A stretch of DNA of 64,000 bases from positions 5,518,001-5,582,000 of the forward strand of contig NZ_CP108055.1 in the NCBI RefSeq assembly GCF_036174265.1, in the 5' to 3' direction. This document shows positions 19,753-28,485 of the stretch, piece after piece (position 1 is the first letter of the stretch; each line of letters begins with the position of its first letter). The translations under genes were made by a program, and so were the position numbers. The notes beneath the pieces are model-generated. The model ran no database searches. It was not told the origin of the DNA and was given only the letters and a program-made list of their open reading frames with translations. This stretch comes from Streptomyces sp. NBC_00285 (GTDB lineage: Bacteria > Actinomycetota > Actinomycetes > Streptomycetales > Streptomycetaceae).

Positions 19753-19857
19753 GCTCGACCGCCGGCGACCGGGCCCCCGCCACGGCTGTCGGGGACGGAC
19801 CGGAATCGCCGCCCGCCGCGGGGACGGATCCACCGTGACTGCCCCGACCGCCGTCCC

Positions 19858-20682
19858 TCAGTGCGTGACCGCGAAGTTCCTGAGGATTGCCGAGGTCAGT
19901 TCCGGGACACCCTCCGCCTTCACCCGGTCCGCCACCGACTCCAGGGTCACCCGGCCGCAGGCCAGGCGGACGTAGGTCTCCCAGTCCAGGCTGAGGGTGG
20001 CGGCGGGACCGAGGGCCGGGGCGGTCTCCAGGGTGCCGCGGCCCTGGATGTCGACCCTTATCGTGCGCAGGAACTCGATGGGGCCGTGGACGTCGAGGAC
20101 GATCGCCGAACTGCGGGGCGCGTCGGCCTTGGTGGCCACTATGTCGGGGAGCGCCGCGAGAAGGACGTCACGGGCGATGTGGGCGCCGGGGGAGTCGAGG
20201 TTGCCGGGCCGGCCGAGGGCGGTACGCAGATCCTGTTCGTGCACCCAGACGTCGAAGGCGTGTCGGCGCATCGACTCTTCGAGCGTGAGTTCGGTGCTGA
20301 GGGGGCCGCGGACCTTGGTGCCCGGGTCGCGCGACTCGTTGCGCAGTTGACGGTTGCGACGGATGATCACGTACTCGAGCTCGGACGTCATCTCCGGTGC
20401 CGTGTGGTGACGGCGGACGTCGACCTGCATCTCCGTGTACCGCTGGTGCTCGTTGGTGACGTGGTACAGGTCGCGGGGCAGCGAGTGGATGGGGCGCGGA
20501 TCTCCGAGCATCTCGGTGTCCAGGCCGATGACATGAGACACGATGTCCCGGACCGACCAGCCCGGGCACGGCGTACGACGGTTCCACTCGCCCTCCACGA
20601 GGGGGTTCACCAGCTCGGATATCGCTTCGATGGAGTGGGTCCAGGCGTCGGCGTAGGGCTGGAGGGTGGGATGCAGACTCAC
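19858..20682 (-). CDS. Maleylpyruvate isomerase family mycothiol-dependent enzyme
   Basis: 274 aa. DinB/MDMPI fold: N-terminal RTPCPGWSVRDIVSHVIG supplies the first metal-ligand His, and MRRHAFDVWVHEQDLR supplies the others. Actinobacterial members use mycothiol in detoxification or isomerisation. The C-terminal part (SCP2-like/MDMPI_C) is present. GTG start at 20682. It is divergent from the carbon-nitrogen hydrolase gene. The actual substrate is unknown. Confidence 0.82.
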   Translation of the reverse strand: MSLHPTLQPYADAWTHSIEAISELVNPLVEGEWNRRTPCPGWSVRDIVSHVIGLDTEMLGDPRPIHSLPRDLYHVTNEHQRYTEMQVDVRRHHTAPEMTSELEYVIIRRNRQLRNESRDPGTKVRGPLSTELTLEESMRRHAFDVWVHEQDLRTALGRPGNLDSPGAHIARDVLLAALPDIVATKADAPRSSAIVLDVHGPIEFLRTIRVDIQGRGTLETAPALGPAATLSLDWETYVRLACGRVTLESVADRVKAEGVPELTSAILRNFAVTH

Positions 20683-20841
20683 GGAACGGGACCCCTCGGC
20701 GGTCGGAGCACGGGTGGAGGTGGTGGCTGTCGGCGGGTGTCTTGGAACGCTAAGTTACGCTGCTGTGAGGCACCCCGGCAGTGCTTTCGTGTGACGATCG
20801 TAGGCCCGTGTGAACGGCTCGAATGCCAGGACGGTGGTAGT

Positions 20842-21615
20842 GTGCGCGCCTCTCTGATCCAGATCGCCGTGGATGAGGGCGAATCGGTCGCATCGCGGCG
20901 GGGCCGGATGGCCTCGCTGGTACGGGATCAGGCCGGTGCCGATCTCGTCGTGCTGCCGGAGCTGTGGACCACCGGGGCGTTCGCCTTCGAGGAGTTCGGG
21001 CGCGAGGCCGAGCCGCTGCAAGGGCCGACGTGCGAGGCGATGGCGAAGGCGGCGAGCGACGCGGGCGTGTGGCTGCACGCGGGCTCGATCCCGGAGCGGT
21101 CCGCTGACGGAACTCTCTACAACACCTCCCTCTTCTTCTCCCCCTCGGGCGAACTGGCCGCCACCTACCGCAAGATCCACCGCTTCGGCTTCGACAAGGG
21201 CGAGGCCGTGCTGATGGGCCGGGGCGAGGACTTGGTGACGGTCCGACTGCCCGGGACGACCTTGGGCATCGCCACCTGCTACGACCTCCGTTTCCCCGAA
21301 CTCTTCCGTGGTCTCGTCGACGCGGGCGCCGAGACCCTGCTGATCTCGGCGGGCTGGCCGGAGCGCCGCCGGGCGCACTGGACGCTGCTGGCCCAGGCGC
21401 GGGCGGTCGAGAACCAGGCGTTCGTGCTTGCCTGTGGAACGGCCGGGACGCACGCCGGAGTTCCACAGGCCGGTCACTCGATCGTGGTGGATCCGTGGGG
21501 CGAGGTCCTGGCGGAGGCGGGCGCGGGCGAGGAGGTCCTCAGCGTGGAGTTCGACCCCGGCAAGGTGGCCGTGACCAGGGAACAGTTCCCGGCTCTGAAG
21601 GACCGGGTCCTCTGA
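20842..21615 (+). CDS. Carbon-nitrogen hydrolase (nitrilase superfamily)
   Basis: 257 aa. Complete Glu-Lys-Cys triad motifs: LVVLPELW (Glu), YRKIHRFGF (Lys) and IATCYDLRFPELF (Cys). Likely an omega-amidase or other amidase of the Nit2-like branch. The GTG at 20842 is chosen because the nitrilase fold starts directly after it (VRASLIQIAVDEG). The frame is open for a further 1.5 kb upstream, but that runs antisense through the neighbouring gene and is rejected. Confidence 0.9.
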   Translation: MRASLIQIAVDEGESVASRRGRMASLVRDQAGADLVVLPELWTTGAFAFEEFGREAEPLQGPTCEAMAKAASDAGVWLHAGSIPERSADGTLYNTSLFFSPSGELAATYRKIHRFGFDKGEAVLMGRGEDLVTVRLPGTTLGIATCYDLRFPELFRGLVDAGAETLLISAGWPERRRAHWTLLAQARAVENQAFVLACGTAGTHAGVPQAGHSIVVDPWGEVLAEAGAGEEVLSVEFDPGKVAVTREQFPALKDRVL

Positions 21616-21633
21616 CGCCGCACCGCGGGGCGG

Positions 21634-22131
21634 TCAGTCGTCCTCGCGTTCCTTCTCGGCGAGGTGGATCACGCACACGGCCACGGCGATGAGCAGCGCC
21701 GGATCCGCGTCCTCGCGGACGATGTCGACGCCGTAGGTCTCGCGGACGTGCAACCATCGTCGTGAGACCACCGCGAGCAGCTCGCCGTCGTACTCCACGG
21801 CGAACTCGCGGTCGAGGATCTTGCCGCTGACGTCGAGTTCGGTGCTGCCGTCGGCGAGGGCGACCCGGTAGTGGTTGCGCAGCAGCGACAGGCGTTTCCG
21901 TCTGATCGTCGCCAGCGGCTCGCCGTCCCGTTCGATCAGCATGGTGTCGCGCAGGGCGAACATCTTCTGGCGGATGTCGATCAGGACCCGCCCGCGGGTG
22001 TCCTTCAACTCGAAGGTGTCCCTGAGCCGCATTGCCTTGCCGTCGACCAGGAACATCTTGGTGCCCCGGTCGTCCTCGATCCAGTAGTCGTCACCGAAGC
22101 CGAGGAGCCGGTCGCGTACGAGGAATCTCAT
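21634..22131 (-). CDS. LURP-one-related (LOR / tubby-like) family protein
   Basis: 165 aa. Pattern MRFLVRDRLLGFGDDYWIED, then repeated beta strands with KAMRLRDTFELKD and DREFAVEYDG, matches the LOR beta-barrel family related to phospholipid scramblases. The function in bacteria is unknown; membrane-surface or lipid-associated roles are proposed for the fold. It ends 18 nt from the convergent hydrolase. Confidence 0.82.
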   Translation of the reverse strand: MRFLVRDRLLGFGDDYWIEDDRGTKMFLVDGKAMRLRDTFELKDTRGRVLIDIRQKMFALRDTMLIERDGEPLATIRRKRLSLLRNHYRVALADGSTELDVSGKILDREFAVEYDGELLAVVSRRWLHVRETYGVDIVREDADPALLIAVAVCVIHLAEKEREDD

Positions 22132-22330
22132 GCCGTTACCGCTTCCCCCGTGGCCGGCCCGAAACGCCGTCTGTAGGCCGACGGGCCGAGTCCCGTCCCA
22201 CTTCGCACACGCGCGCGAAGCACGGGGAGCCCCCGGGTGTGCTGCTGGTTCACGCCCGGTACCGCAGACCCCCCGGGCTCACAACGTCGACCCGATCCGC
22301 GCATTGCTGACGGTTGTTCACGAATGCGAC

Positions 22331-22564
22331 TTACATGCCGTATCCGTCCCGGCGCCGCTCCTGCTCTATGACCGTCGGCGCGGTGGGCGGTACCACCACA
22401 CGCCGTCGCCGGGCGATGCTGCTGAACGTCGTCACGCCGATCAGTCCCACGATCATCAGGATCACACCGACCAGGTCGAGGTTGACCCCCTGCATGTGCC
22501 AGTCGGTGGCGAACGTGAGGATTGCTCCTGCGGCGATGAGGATGATGCACCCGCCGAGGCCCAT
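22331..22564 (-). CDS. Small membrane protein, DUF6458-like
   Basis: 77 aa. Two transmembrane helices: MGLGGCIILIAAGAILTFA with a short W-H loop, then LVGVILMIVGLIGVTTF, followed by a basic cytoplasmic tail with RRRR. GGAGG lies 9 nt before the ATG at 22562-22564. The arrangement is that of the small actinobacterial DUF6458 family. Function unknown. Confidence 0.78.
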   Translation of the reverse strand: MGLGGCIILIAAGAILTFATDWHMQGVNLDLVGVILMIVGLIGVTTFSSIARRRRVVVPPTAPTVIEQERRRDGYGM

Positions 22565-22632
22565 GAGTGTCGCCTCCCTGTCCGGTCCGGTCGTTCCGGT
22601 CCGAACTCGCGAGTACCCCCACTTTCCGCGAA

Positions 22633-23928
22633 CTACCCCTCCAGGAACGCCACCAGAGCGTTCGCCAGCAGATGCGGGTCGTCCGCGCCGCACAACTCCC
22701 GGACGCTGTGCATCGACAGGATCGCCACACCGATGTCCACGGTCTTGATGCCGTGCCGTGCCGCGGTGATCGGGCCGATCGTCGTGCCGCAGGGCATGGA
22801 GTTGTTGGAGACGAAGGTCTGGAAGGGCACGCCGGCCTTCTCGCAGGCGGCGGCCCACACGGCCCGGCCCGAACCGTCCGTGGCGTAGCGGTTGTTGACG
22901 TTGACCTTGAGGATCGGCCCGCCGTTGACGCGTGGGTGGTGGGTCGGGTCGTGCCGTTCCGCGTAGTTGGGGTGCACGGCGTGCCCGGTGTCGGAGGACA
23001 GACAGACCGTCCCCGCGAAGGCCCGCGCCCGGTCCTCGTACGACCCGCCGCGCGCGAACACCGAGCGCTCCAGGACCCCGCCGAGCAGCGGCCCGTCCGC
23101 GCCGGTGTCCGACTGCGAGCCGTTCTCCTCGTGGTCGAAGGCGGCGAGGACGGGGATGTACGGCAGCTCCGGGCGGGCGGACACCGCGGTCAGCGCGGCC
23201 ACGCCCGCGTGCACGGACAGCAGGTTGTCCATCCGCGGTCCCGCCACCAGCTCGTGGTCCCGGCCGAGGTAGGCGGGCGCCTCCACGGAGTGCGTCATCA
23301 GGTCCCAGCCGGTCACCTCGCCCGCGCCGAGCCCCGACTCCTCCTCCAGGAACGCGATCAGGTCGCCGTCGCGCACATCGTCCCCGAGACCCCAGATGGG
23401 CTGCAGATGCCGCTGCTTGTCGAGCTTGAGCCCCTCGGAGGACACCGCGCGGTCCAGGTGGATGGCGAGCTGAGGCACCCTCAGCAGCGGCCGGTCCACG
23501 TTCACCAGCCGCGTCGAACCGTCCCGCAGGGTGAGCCGGCCCGCGAGCCCCAGGTCGCGGTCGAGCCAGGAGTTCATCAGCGGCCCGCCGTAGATCTCCA
23601 CGGCGACCTGGCGCCAGCCGTGCGCCCCCGCGTCGGGCAGCGGCTTGACCCGCAGGTTCGGGGAGTCGGTGTGCGCGCCGACGATCCGGTACGGCGTGTG
23701 GGGCGCCGTACCCTCCGGGACGTACCAGGCGATGATCGCGCCGCCGCGCAGCACGTACTTGCCGCCGCTCGACCCTTCCCAGGCGTCCGTCTCCGAGACC
23801 TGGCGGAAGCCTGCCTTCTCCAGCCGCTCGGCAGCGTTCGCCACCGCGTGGTACGGCGTGGGGCTCGCCGCCAGGAAGGTCATGAGGTCGTCGGTGTGGC
23901 CGCGGTCGAGGCGGTGGGGTGCGCTCAT
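22633..23928 (-). CDS. M18 family aminopeptidase
   Basis: 431 aa. Zinc-site motifs GAHTDSPNLR (first His/Asp), FDHEENGSQSDTGADG (bridging Asp-His-Glu-Glu) and the SSDTGHAVHPN region are all present, as in aspartyl aminopeptidase-like M18 enzymes. It is a cytoplasmic, self-compartmentalising dodecamer in known members. The ATG at 23928 follows GGTG at 6 nt; an in-frame GTG 9 nt earlier is possible. Confidence 0.93.
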   Translation of the reverse strand: MSAPHRLDRGHTDDLMTFLAASPTPYHAVANAAERLEKAGFRQVSETDAWEGSSGGKYVLRGGAIIAWYVPEGTAPHTPYRIVGAHTDSPNLRVKPLPDAGAHGWRQVAVEIYGGPLMNSWLDRDLGLAGRLTLRDGSTRLVNVDRPLLRVPQLAIHLDRAVSSEGLKLDKQRHLQPIWGLGDDVRDGDLIAFLEEESGLGAGEVTGWDLMTHSVEAPAYLGRDHELVAGPRMDNLLSVHAGVAALTAVSARPELPYIPVLAAFDHEENGSQSDTGADGPLLGGVLERSVFARGGSYEDRARAFAGTVCLSSDTGHAVHPNYAERHDPTHHPRVNGGPILKVNVNNRYATDGSGRAVWAAACEKAGVPFQTFVSNNSMPCGTTIGPITAARHGIKTVDIGVAILSMHSVRELCGADDPHLLANALVAFLEG

Positions 23929-23950
23929 GGGGTTCACCTTAACGACGTAC

Positions 23951-23984
23951 GAGAGCCCGCTCCCTGGATCGGGAGCGGGCTCTC
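23951..23984 (-). terminator. Strong terminator between acyl-CoA dehydrogenase and M18 genes
   Basis: GAGAGCCCGCTCC / GGGAGCGGGCTCTC around a short loop. It lies after the acyl-CoA dehydrogenase stop on the minus strand. Confidence 0.85.
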
Positions 23985-24015
23985 GTGAGGACGTGTGCAG
24001 CTGTACAGATGTGTC

Positions 24016-25842
24016 CTAGAACGCGGCCTCGTCCAGTTCCATCAGGTCCAGGTCGACGCCCTCGGCGATCTTGCGGGCCAGGGTCACGCCGGGCAGGACG
24101 TCGGCCGCGAAGAACTTCGCCGCCGCGATCTTGCCGGTGTAGAAGGCCACGTCCTTGGCGGCGGCCGACTCCAGCTTCTCGGCGGCGATCGCCGCACCCT
24201 TGAGGAGGAGGTAGCCGACGACGACGTCACCGGAGGCCATCAGCAGGCGGCTGGTGTTGAGGCCCACCTTGTACATGTTCTTGACGTCCTGCTCGGTGGC
24301 CGCGAGGTCGGTCAGCATCACACCGACGATGGCCTCCAGCTCGACGGCCGCCTTCGCCAGGTGCTCACGGGCGCCCGCGAGCACCTCGCCCCCGGAGCCC
24401 AGCGCCAGGAACTTCTTGATGTCCTCGGCGAGGGAGTTGAGGGCCGAACCCTGGTTGCGGACGATCTTCCGGAAGAAGAAGTCCTGGCCCTGGATCGCGG
24501 TCGTGCCCTCGTAGAGGGTGTCGATCTTCGCGTCGCGGATGTACTGCTCGATCGGGTACTCCTGCAGGAACCCGGAGCCGCCGAAGGTCTGGAGCGACTG
24601 GGCGAGCTGCTCGTAGCCCTTCTCGGAGCCGTAGCCCTTGACGATCGGCAGGAGCAGGTCGTTCAGCGCGTGCTCGGTCTTCGCGTCCTCGCCCGCGGCC
24701 GTCTTGACGGCGATCGCGTCCTGGATCGAGGCCGTGTAGAGGACGAGGGCGCGCATGCCCTCCGCGTACGCCTTCTGCGTGATGAGCGCGCGGCGCACGT
24801 CGGGGTGGTGGGTGATGGTGACCTTGGGCGCGGCCTTGTCCATGAACTTCGCCAGGTCGGGGCCCTGGACGCGCTCCTTGGCGTACTCCAGCGCGTTGAG
24901 GTAGCCCGTCGACAGCGTGGAGATCGCCTTCGTGCCGACCATCATCCGCGCCATCTCGATGATGCGGAACATCTGGCGGATGCCGTCGTGCTTGTCGCCG
25001 ATCAGCCAGCCCTTGGCCGGGTGCTGGTCGCCGAAGGTCATCTCGCAGGTGTTGGAGGCCTTGAGGCCCATCTTGTGCTCGACGTTGGTGGCGTAGACGC
25101 CGTTGCGCTCGCCCAGCTCGCCGGTCTCGAAGTCGAAGAGGAACTTCGGGACGAGGAAGAGGGACAGCCCCTTGGTGCCCGGACCGGCACCTTCCGGCCG
25201 CGCGAGCACGTAGTGGAGGATGTTCTCCTCCATGTCGTGCTCACCCGACGTGATGAAACGCTTGACGCCCTCGATGTGCCAGGAGCCGTCCTCCTGCTCC
25301 GTCGCCTTGGTACGGCCCGCGCCGACGTCGGAGCCCGCGTCGGGCTCGGTGAGTACCATGGTCGAGCCCCAGGTCCGCTCCACCGCGATCTTCGCGATGT
25401 GCTTCTGGACGTCGTTGCCCTCGTCGAAGAGGATCCCGGCGAACGCCGGGCCGGAGCAGTACATCCACACGGCCGGGTTCGCGCCGAGGACCATCTCCGC
25501 GTACGACCAGATCAGGGACGGCGGAGCCGTCGTGCCGCCGATCTCCTCGGGCAGGCCGAGCCGCCAGTACTCGGAGTCCATGAAGGCCTTGTAGCTCTTC
25601 TTGAAGGACGCCGGGACCGGTGCGGTGTTCGTCTCCGGGTCGAAGACCGGCGGGTTGCGGTCGGCGTCCGTGAAGGACTCCGCCAGCTCGTTCTCCGAGA
25701 GGCGGACCAGCTCCTCCAGGATGCTCTTCGCGGTCTCGACGTCCATTTCCTCGAACGGGCCAGTGCCGTACAGCTGGTCGCGCCCGAGCACCTCGAAAAG
25801 GTTGAACTCGATGTCGCGGAGGTTCGACTTGTAGTGCCCCAT
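24016..25842 (-). CDS. Acyl-CoA dehydrogenase
   Basis: 608 aa, the long FadE-like type. Contains the FAD/acyl-binding middle domain ([19 protein letters not shown]), a catalytic-Glu region [15 protein letters not shown] and an extra C-terminal helical domain. It catalyses the first step of fatty acid beta-oxidation. The ATG at 25842 is chosen because GGAGCCGGAG precedes it and the acyl-CoA dehydrogenase N-terminal extension ([19 protein letters not shown]) begins there. The promoter region has the palindrome TACC-CGCC-GGTA (25924-25935), a candidate TetR-type operator. Confidence 0.93.
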   Translation of the reverse strand: MGHYKSNLRDIEFNLFEVLGRDQLYGTGPFEEMDVETAKSILEELVRLSENELAESFTDADRNPPVFDPETNTAPVPASFKKSYKAFMDSEYWRLGLPEEIGGTTAPPSLIWSYAEMVLGANPAVWMYCSGPAFAGILFDEGNDVQKHIAKIAVERTWGSTMVLTEPDAGSDVGAGRTKATEQEDGSWHIEGVKRFITSGEHDMEENILHYVLARPEGAGPGTKGLSLFLVPKFLFDFETGELGERNGVYATNVEHKMGLKASNTCEMTFGDQHPAKGWLIGDKHDGIRQMFRIIEMARMMVGTKAISTLSTGYLNALEYAKERVQGPDLAKFMDKAAPKVTITHHPDVRRALITQKAYAEGMRALVLYTASIQDAIAVKTAAGEDAKTEHALNDLLLPIVKGYGSEKGYEQLAQSLQTFGGSGFLQEYPIEQYIRDAKIDTLYEGTTAIQGQDFFFRKIVRNQGSALNSLAEDIKKFLALGSGGEVLAGAREHLAKAAVELEAIVGVMLTDLAATEQDVKNMYKVGLNTSRLLMASGDVVVGYLLLKGAAIAAEKLESAAAKDVAFYTGKIAAAKFFAADVLPGVTLARKIAEGVDLDLMELDEAAF

Positions 25843-25923
25843 GGCTCCGGCTCCGTTGAGAGATCGGCGAGGCACTTGGTTCCTCGCACCAGTTCACATA
25901 CCAACAAGTAGCTACGATGATGC

Positions 25924-25935
25924 TACCCGCCGGTA
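25924..25935. promoter_or_regulatory. Candidate operator upstream of acyl-CoA dehydrogenase
   Basis: TACC-CGCC-GGTA inverted repeat in the AT-richer gap between the acyl-CoA dehydrogenase start and the preceding gene's stop. This is the usual kind of site for a fatty-acid-responsive TetR repressor, but no regulator is encoded nearby. Confidence 0.4.
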
Positions 25936-25970
25936 ATAACGTGCAACCCGATCCCGCCATCTGTGACGGT

Positions 25971-26825
25971 TCACACCGCGACCGTCAGCGTGGCGCTGTA
26001 CCCCTCCCGCACACTCCCCCGCACCGTCGCGAGCTGCTGGTCGTGTCCGTCACGGAAGACCATGTCCGTGTCCAGGGAGAGCCGGCTCAGGTTGTCCACA
26101 CTGCTCTCGTACCCCTCGGTGGCGTACACCGTGTCGCACACGTCCTTCGGGAGGGCCAGCTGCGAGGTGTTCGTGATCGCCGTGGCGCCCGTCGCGTCCC
26201 GGAGGCTGCCGTAGACCTCGAAGTGGATGTGCGGCCAGCGGCCGGTGTAACAGCCCGGGAAGACGCTGGTGAACGTGACCCGCCCCTCCTCGTCGGTCTC
26301 CTGGACACCACGCAGGTAGTTCTCGTCGGTGACGCCCTCGGTGTACAGGGAGTAGCCGCCCTCGCGGTCGCAGTGCCAGACATAGACCGCGGCGCCCTTC
26401 CTCGGCGCCCCGCATCCGGAGCCGGCGTCCACGACCGTGAGAGTGAACGTCAGGGGCACGCCCTCGGCGGTGCCGCCCGCGGACTCACCGAAACTCCGGG
26501 TGATGTCACCGCGCACCACCCCGCTCTCCTTCAGCACGTTCACGCCGTTCGAACCGTCGCCGGGATAGGGCCCCGCGGTCTCCTCGGGGACGGTGACGCA
26601 CTCCGCAGGACTCGCATCGGTACCCCCGTCGCCCGTCGACCCCGAAGAAGGTGCGCTCGCGGCCGCCGGAGAAGAGGAGCCGTCGGCGGTACACCCGGCC
26701 AGGGGCACCAGGCTCGCCCCCGCTCCCGCCATGAGCCGGATCATCCGCCGGCGGGCGAGAACAGGCAGGTCGTAGGAGAGGCCTCTGTCGTGCTCGTGGA
26801 CCTCGTCGTCGTGATGTCGGTGCAT
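25971..26825 (-). CDS. Exported intradiol ring-cleavage dioxygenase-like protein (Tat lipoprotein)
   Basis: 284 aa. The N-terminal RRRMIRLMAGAG followed by a lipobox LAGC suggests Tat export and lipid anchoring. The core has the intradiol Fe(III) ligands: Tyr in WHCDREGGYSLY, Tyr in FPGCYTGR, and HIH in RWPHIHFEV. Such extracellular short dioxygenases cleave catechol-type rings. It lacks the Pro/Thr/Gly-repeat insert of the two paralogs at 35610 and 38016. Substrate unknown. Confidence 0.85.
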   Translation of the reverse strand: MHRHHDDEVHEHDRGLSYDLPVLARRRMIRLMAGAGASLVPLAGCTADGSSSPAAASAPSSGSTGDGGTDASPAECVTVPEETAGPYPGDGSNGVNVLKESGVVRGDITRSFGESAGGTAEGVPLTFTLTVVDAGSGCGAPRKGAAVYVWHCDREGGYSLYTEGVTDENYLRGVQETDEEGRVTFTSVFPGCYTGRWPHIHFEVYGSLRDATGATAITNTSQLALPKDVCDTVYATEGYESSVDNLSRLSLDTDMVFRDGHDQQLATVRGSVREGYSATLTVAV

Positions 26826-26945
26826 GAACCGACGCTATGAGCCCGCGCCGCCCGAAGACCAGCGTGGCGGCTGTCAGGTGCCTGTCGATTTCCCAGGTAC
26901 CCACAGCCGTCCACCCGCCGCCCGGCTCTCGGTAGGCTTACGCCC

Positions 26946-27422
26946 ATGTACGGCTACGAGCAGAATGCTGGTGCCCAGCAGCAGTACGGCGTCCCACCGC
27001 AGCAGCCCATGGCCGGCGGTGCGGGCGGGTACGGCCAGCAGCCGCCGCTGTACCCCGAGCCGTCCCCGCCCTCCCTCGCGGACGCGGTGCGCGCCTTCAC
27101 CACCGGCCAGCTGGCCGCCGAGGACTTCCAGCAGGTCTTCGCCACCTCCAAGGTCTACTGCCCGCGCGGCGACAACCCCGGATTCCTCGCCCTGCACAAC
27201 ACCCAGCAGCCGGTGATCCCCATGTTCACCACGCTCAAGGAACTGCGCCGGTACGCGGGCAAGGAGTCCAAGTACTTCGTCATCACCGGCGCCGAGGTCC
27301 TCGACCTGCTCCCGACCGGCTACGGCTTCGTCGTCGACATGGAGGGCGAACACCGCATCGTCTTCGACGCGAAGGCCGTGGAGCAGATGGTGGAGTTCGC
27401 GATGCGCAGGATGTACGGGTAG
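26946..27422 (+). CDS. SseB family protein
   Basis: 158 aa. A Gln/Gly/Pro/Tyr-rich N-terminal ~45 residues precede the SseB domain (ADAVRAFTTGQLAAEDFQQ, VPMFTTLKELRRYA-like strand, and the C-terminal IVFDAKAVEQMVEFA). SseB-domain proteins are common in actinobacteria with unclear role. It is divergent from the intradiol dioxygenase gene. Confidence 0.8.
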   Translation: MYGYEQNAGAQQQYGVPPQQPMAGGAGGYGQQPPLYPEPSPPSLADAVRAFTTGQLAAEDFQQVFATSKVYCPRGDNPGFLALHNTQQPVIPMFTTLKELRRYAGKESKYFVITGAEVLDLLPTGYGFVVDMEGEHRIVFDAKAVEQMVEFAMRRMYG

Positions 27423-27603
27423 CCGACACCTCACGGGGCGTGGCGTGGTGCCGGACTGTGCGGCTCCCGGTCCACGCGGTGTTGCGCCACCGGTGCCGTG
27501 CCGCGCGGTGGACGCTCGACGGAGTGCGCCGCCTTGCCGTGCGATCTCCGGACGCGTGCCGGCCGGTCGGCGCAGCTCTCCGGGCCCGCGTCGGCAGGGC
27601 GCG

Positions 27604-28341
27604 TCAGGGAGCCTGCTTCTTCAGACGCAGTGACAGACCGTCCAGGACGACGTCCAGGGCGGCCTCGAACTTCGCCTCCCTCAAGGCCACCGGGTCCGTG
27701 GTGGCCGCCTCCTCCGTGTCGGCGTACCCCTGGGCCAGATGGCTGTGGGAGGCCGTGGCCTGCTGGACCGCGGGCAGGAGGCGGGCGATGAGCCCCGACT
27801 CGGAGTCACCGGAACGGGCGACCGTGGTGAGCCAGGCGGCCTCCGTGGTGCTCATCCCGATCACGTACGACATCACGGCGTCGATCGCCGTACCGGGATC
27901 CCGGAACCCGGCAGCGGTGAACAGGGCCGCCAGCCGCTCCGAGTAGGACATGAGGTTGGGCCCGAGGTAGGCGAGGCCCGCCTGGCCGAGAACCGGGGGC
28001 AGCCACGGGTGCCGCAGAGCGGTCGTGCGGAAGGAGCGGGTCGCTTCCGTGACGGCCGCGCGCCAGTCGGGGCCGTCCGCCGACGGTACGTGGATCTCCG
28101 CGGCGACCTCGTCCACCGCCAGCTCCATCAGCTCGTCCTTCGTGGCCACGTGCCGGTAGAGGGAGGCCGCGCCCGCGTTCAGCCGGGTGGCGAGCTTGCG
28201 CATGCTCAGCGCCTCGACACCCTCCGCGTCCAGCATGCCGATCGCCTCGCGCACGATCGCCGTGCGGCTGAGCGCGGGCTGGTCGGAGGCGCGTGACGGG
28301 CGGGCCCAGACGGAGGGAATGGGGCTCGGCTCGGTCGTCAT
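27604..28341 (-). CDS. TetR/AcrR-family repressor
   Basis: 245 aa. N-terminal helix-turn-helix (ALSMRKLATRLNAGAASLYRHV) and a TetR_C-type ligand-binding domain. AAGGAGTACCG precedes the ATG. It is divergent from an MFS multidrug exporter gene, the classic arrangement of a repressor and its efflux target. The shared promoter region contains a near-perfect TTGCGAAC inverted repeat. Confidence 0.92.
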   Translation of the reverse strand: MTTEPSPIPSVWARPSRASDQPALSRTAIVREAIGMLDAEGVEALSMRKLATRLNAGAASLYRHVATKDELMELAVDEVAAEIHVPSADGPDWRAAVTEATRSFRTTALRHPWLPPVLGQAGLAYLGPNLMSYSERLAALFTAAGFRDPGTAIDAVMSYVIGMSTTEAAWLTTVARSGDSESGLIARLLPAVQQATASHSHLAQGYADTEEAATTDPVALREAKFEAALDVVLDGLSLRLKKQAP

Positions 28342-28410
28342 CGGTACTCCTTCTGGCGCGGCCCGACCTGCTGCGTACGTCGTTCGCGTCGAGCGTACAT
28401 GAATCGATCC

Positions 28411-28448
28411 TTGCGAACGCTGCCTCTATCTGCGTACAGTGTTCGCAA
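28411..28448. promoter_or_regulatory. Probable TetR operator in divergent promoter
   Basis: TTGCGAACGCTG / CAGTGTTCGCAA (11 of 12 match) spaced by 14 bp. A further half-site GTGTTCGCA lies at 28459-28467 and CGTTCGCGTC at 28381. It is located between the divergent repressor and exporter starts. Confidence 0.7.
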
Positions 28449-28485
28449 CGAAGGAACGGTGTTCGCAGACCGGAGGGGAACTGTC

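Noticed and set aside
19354..20841. Long N-terminal extension in frame with the carbon-nitrogen hydrolase
   Set aside because: It runs through the MFS 3' end and antisense to the mycothiol-family gene; the hydrolase fold starts at the GTG at 20842.
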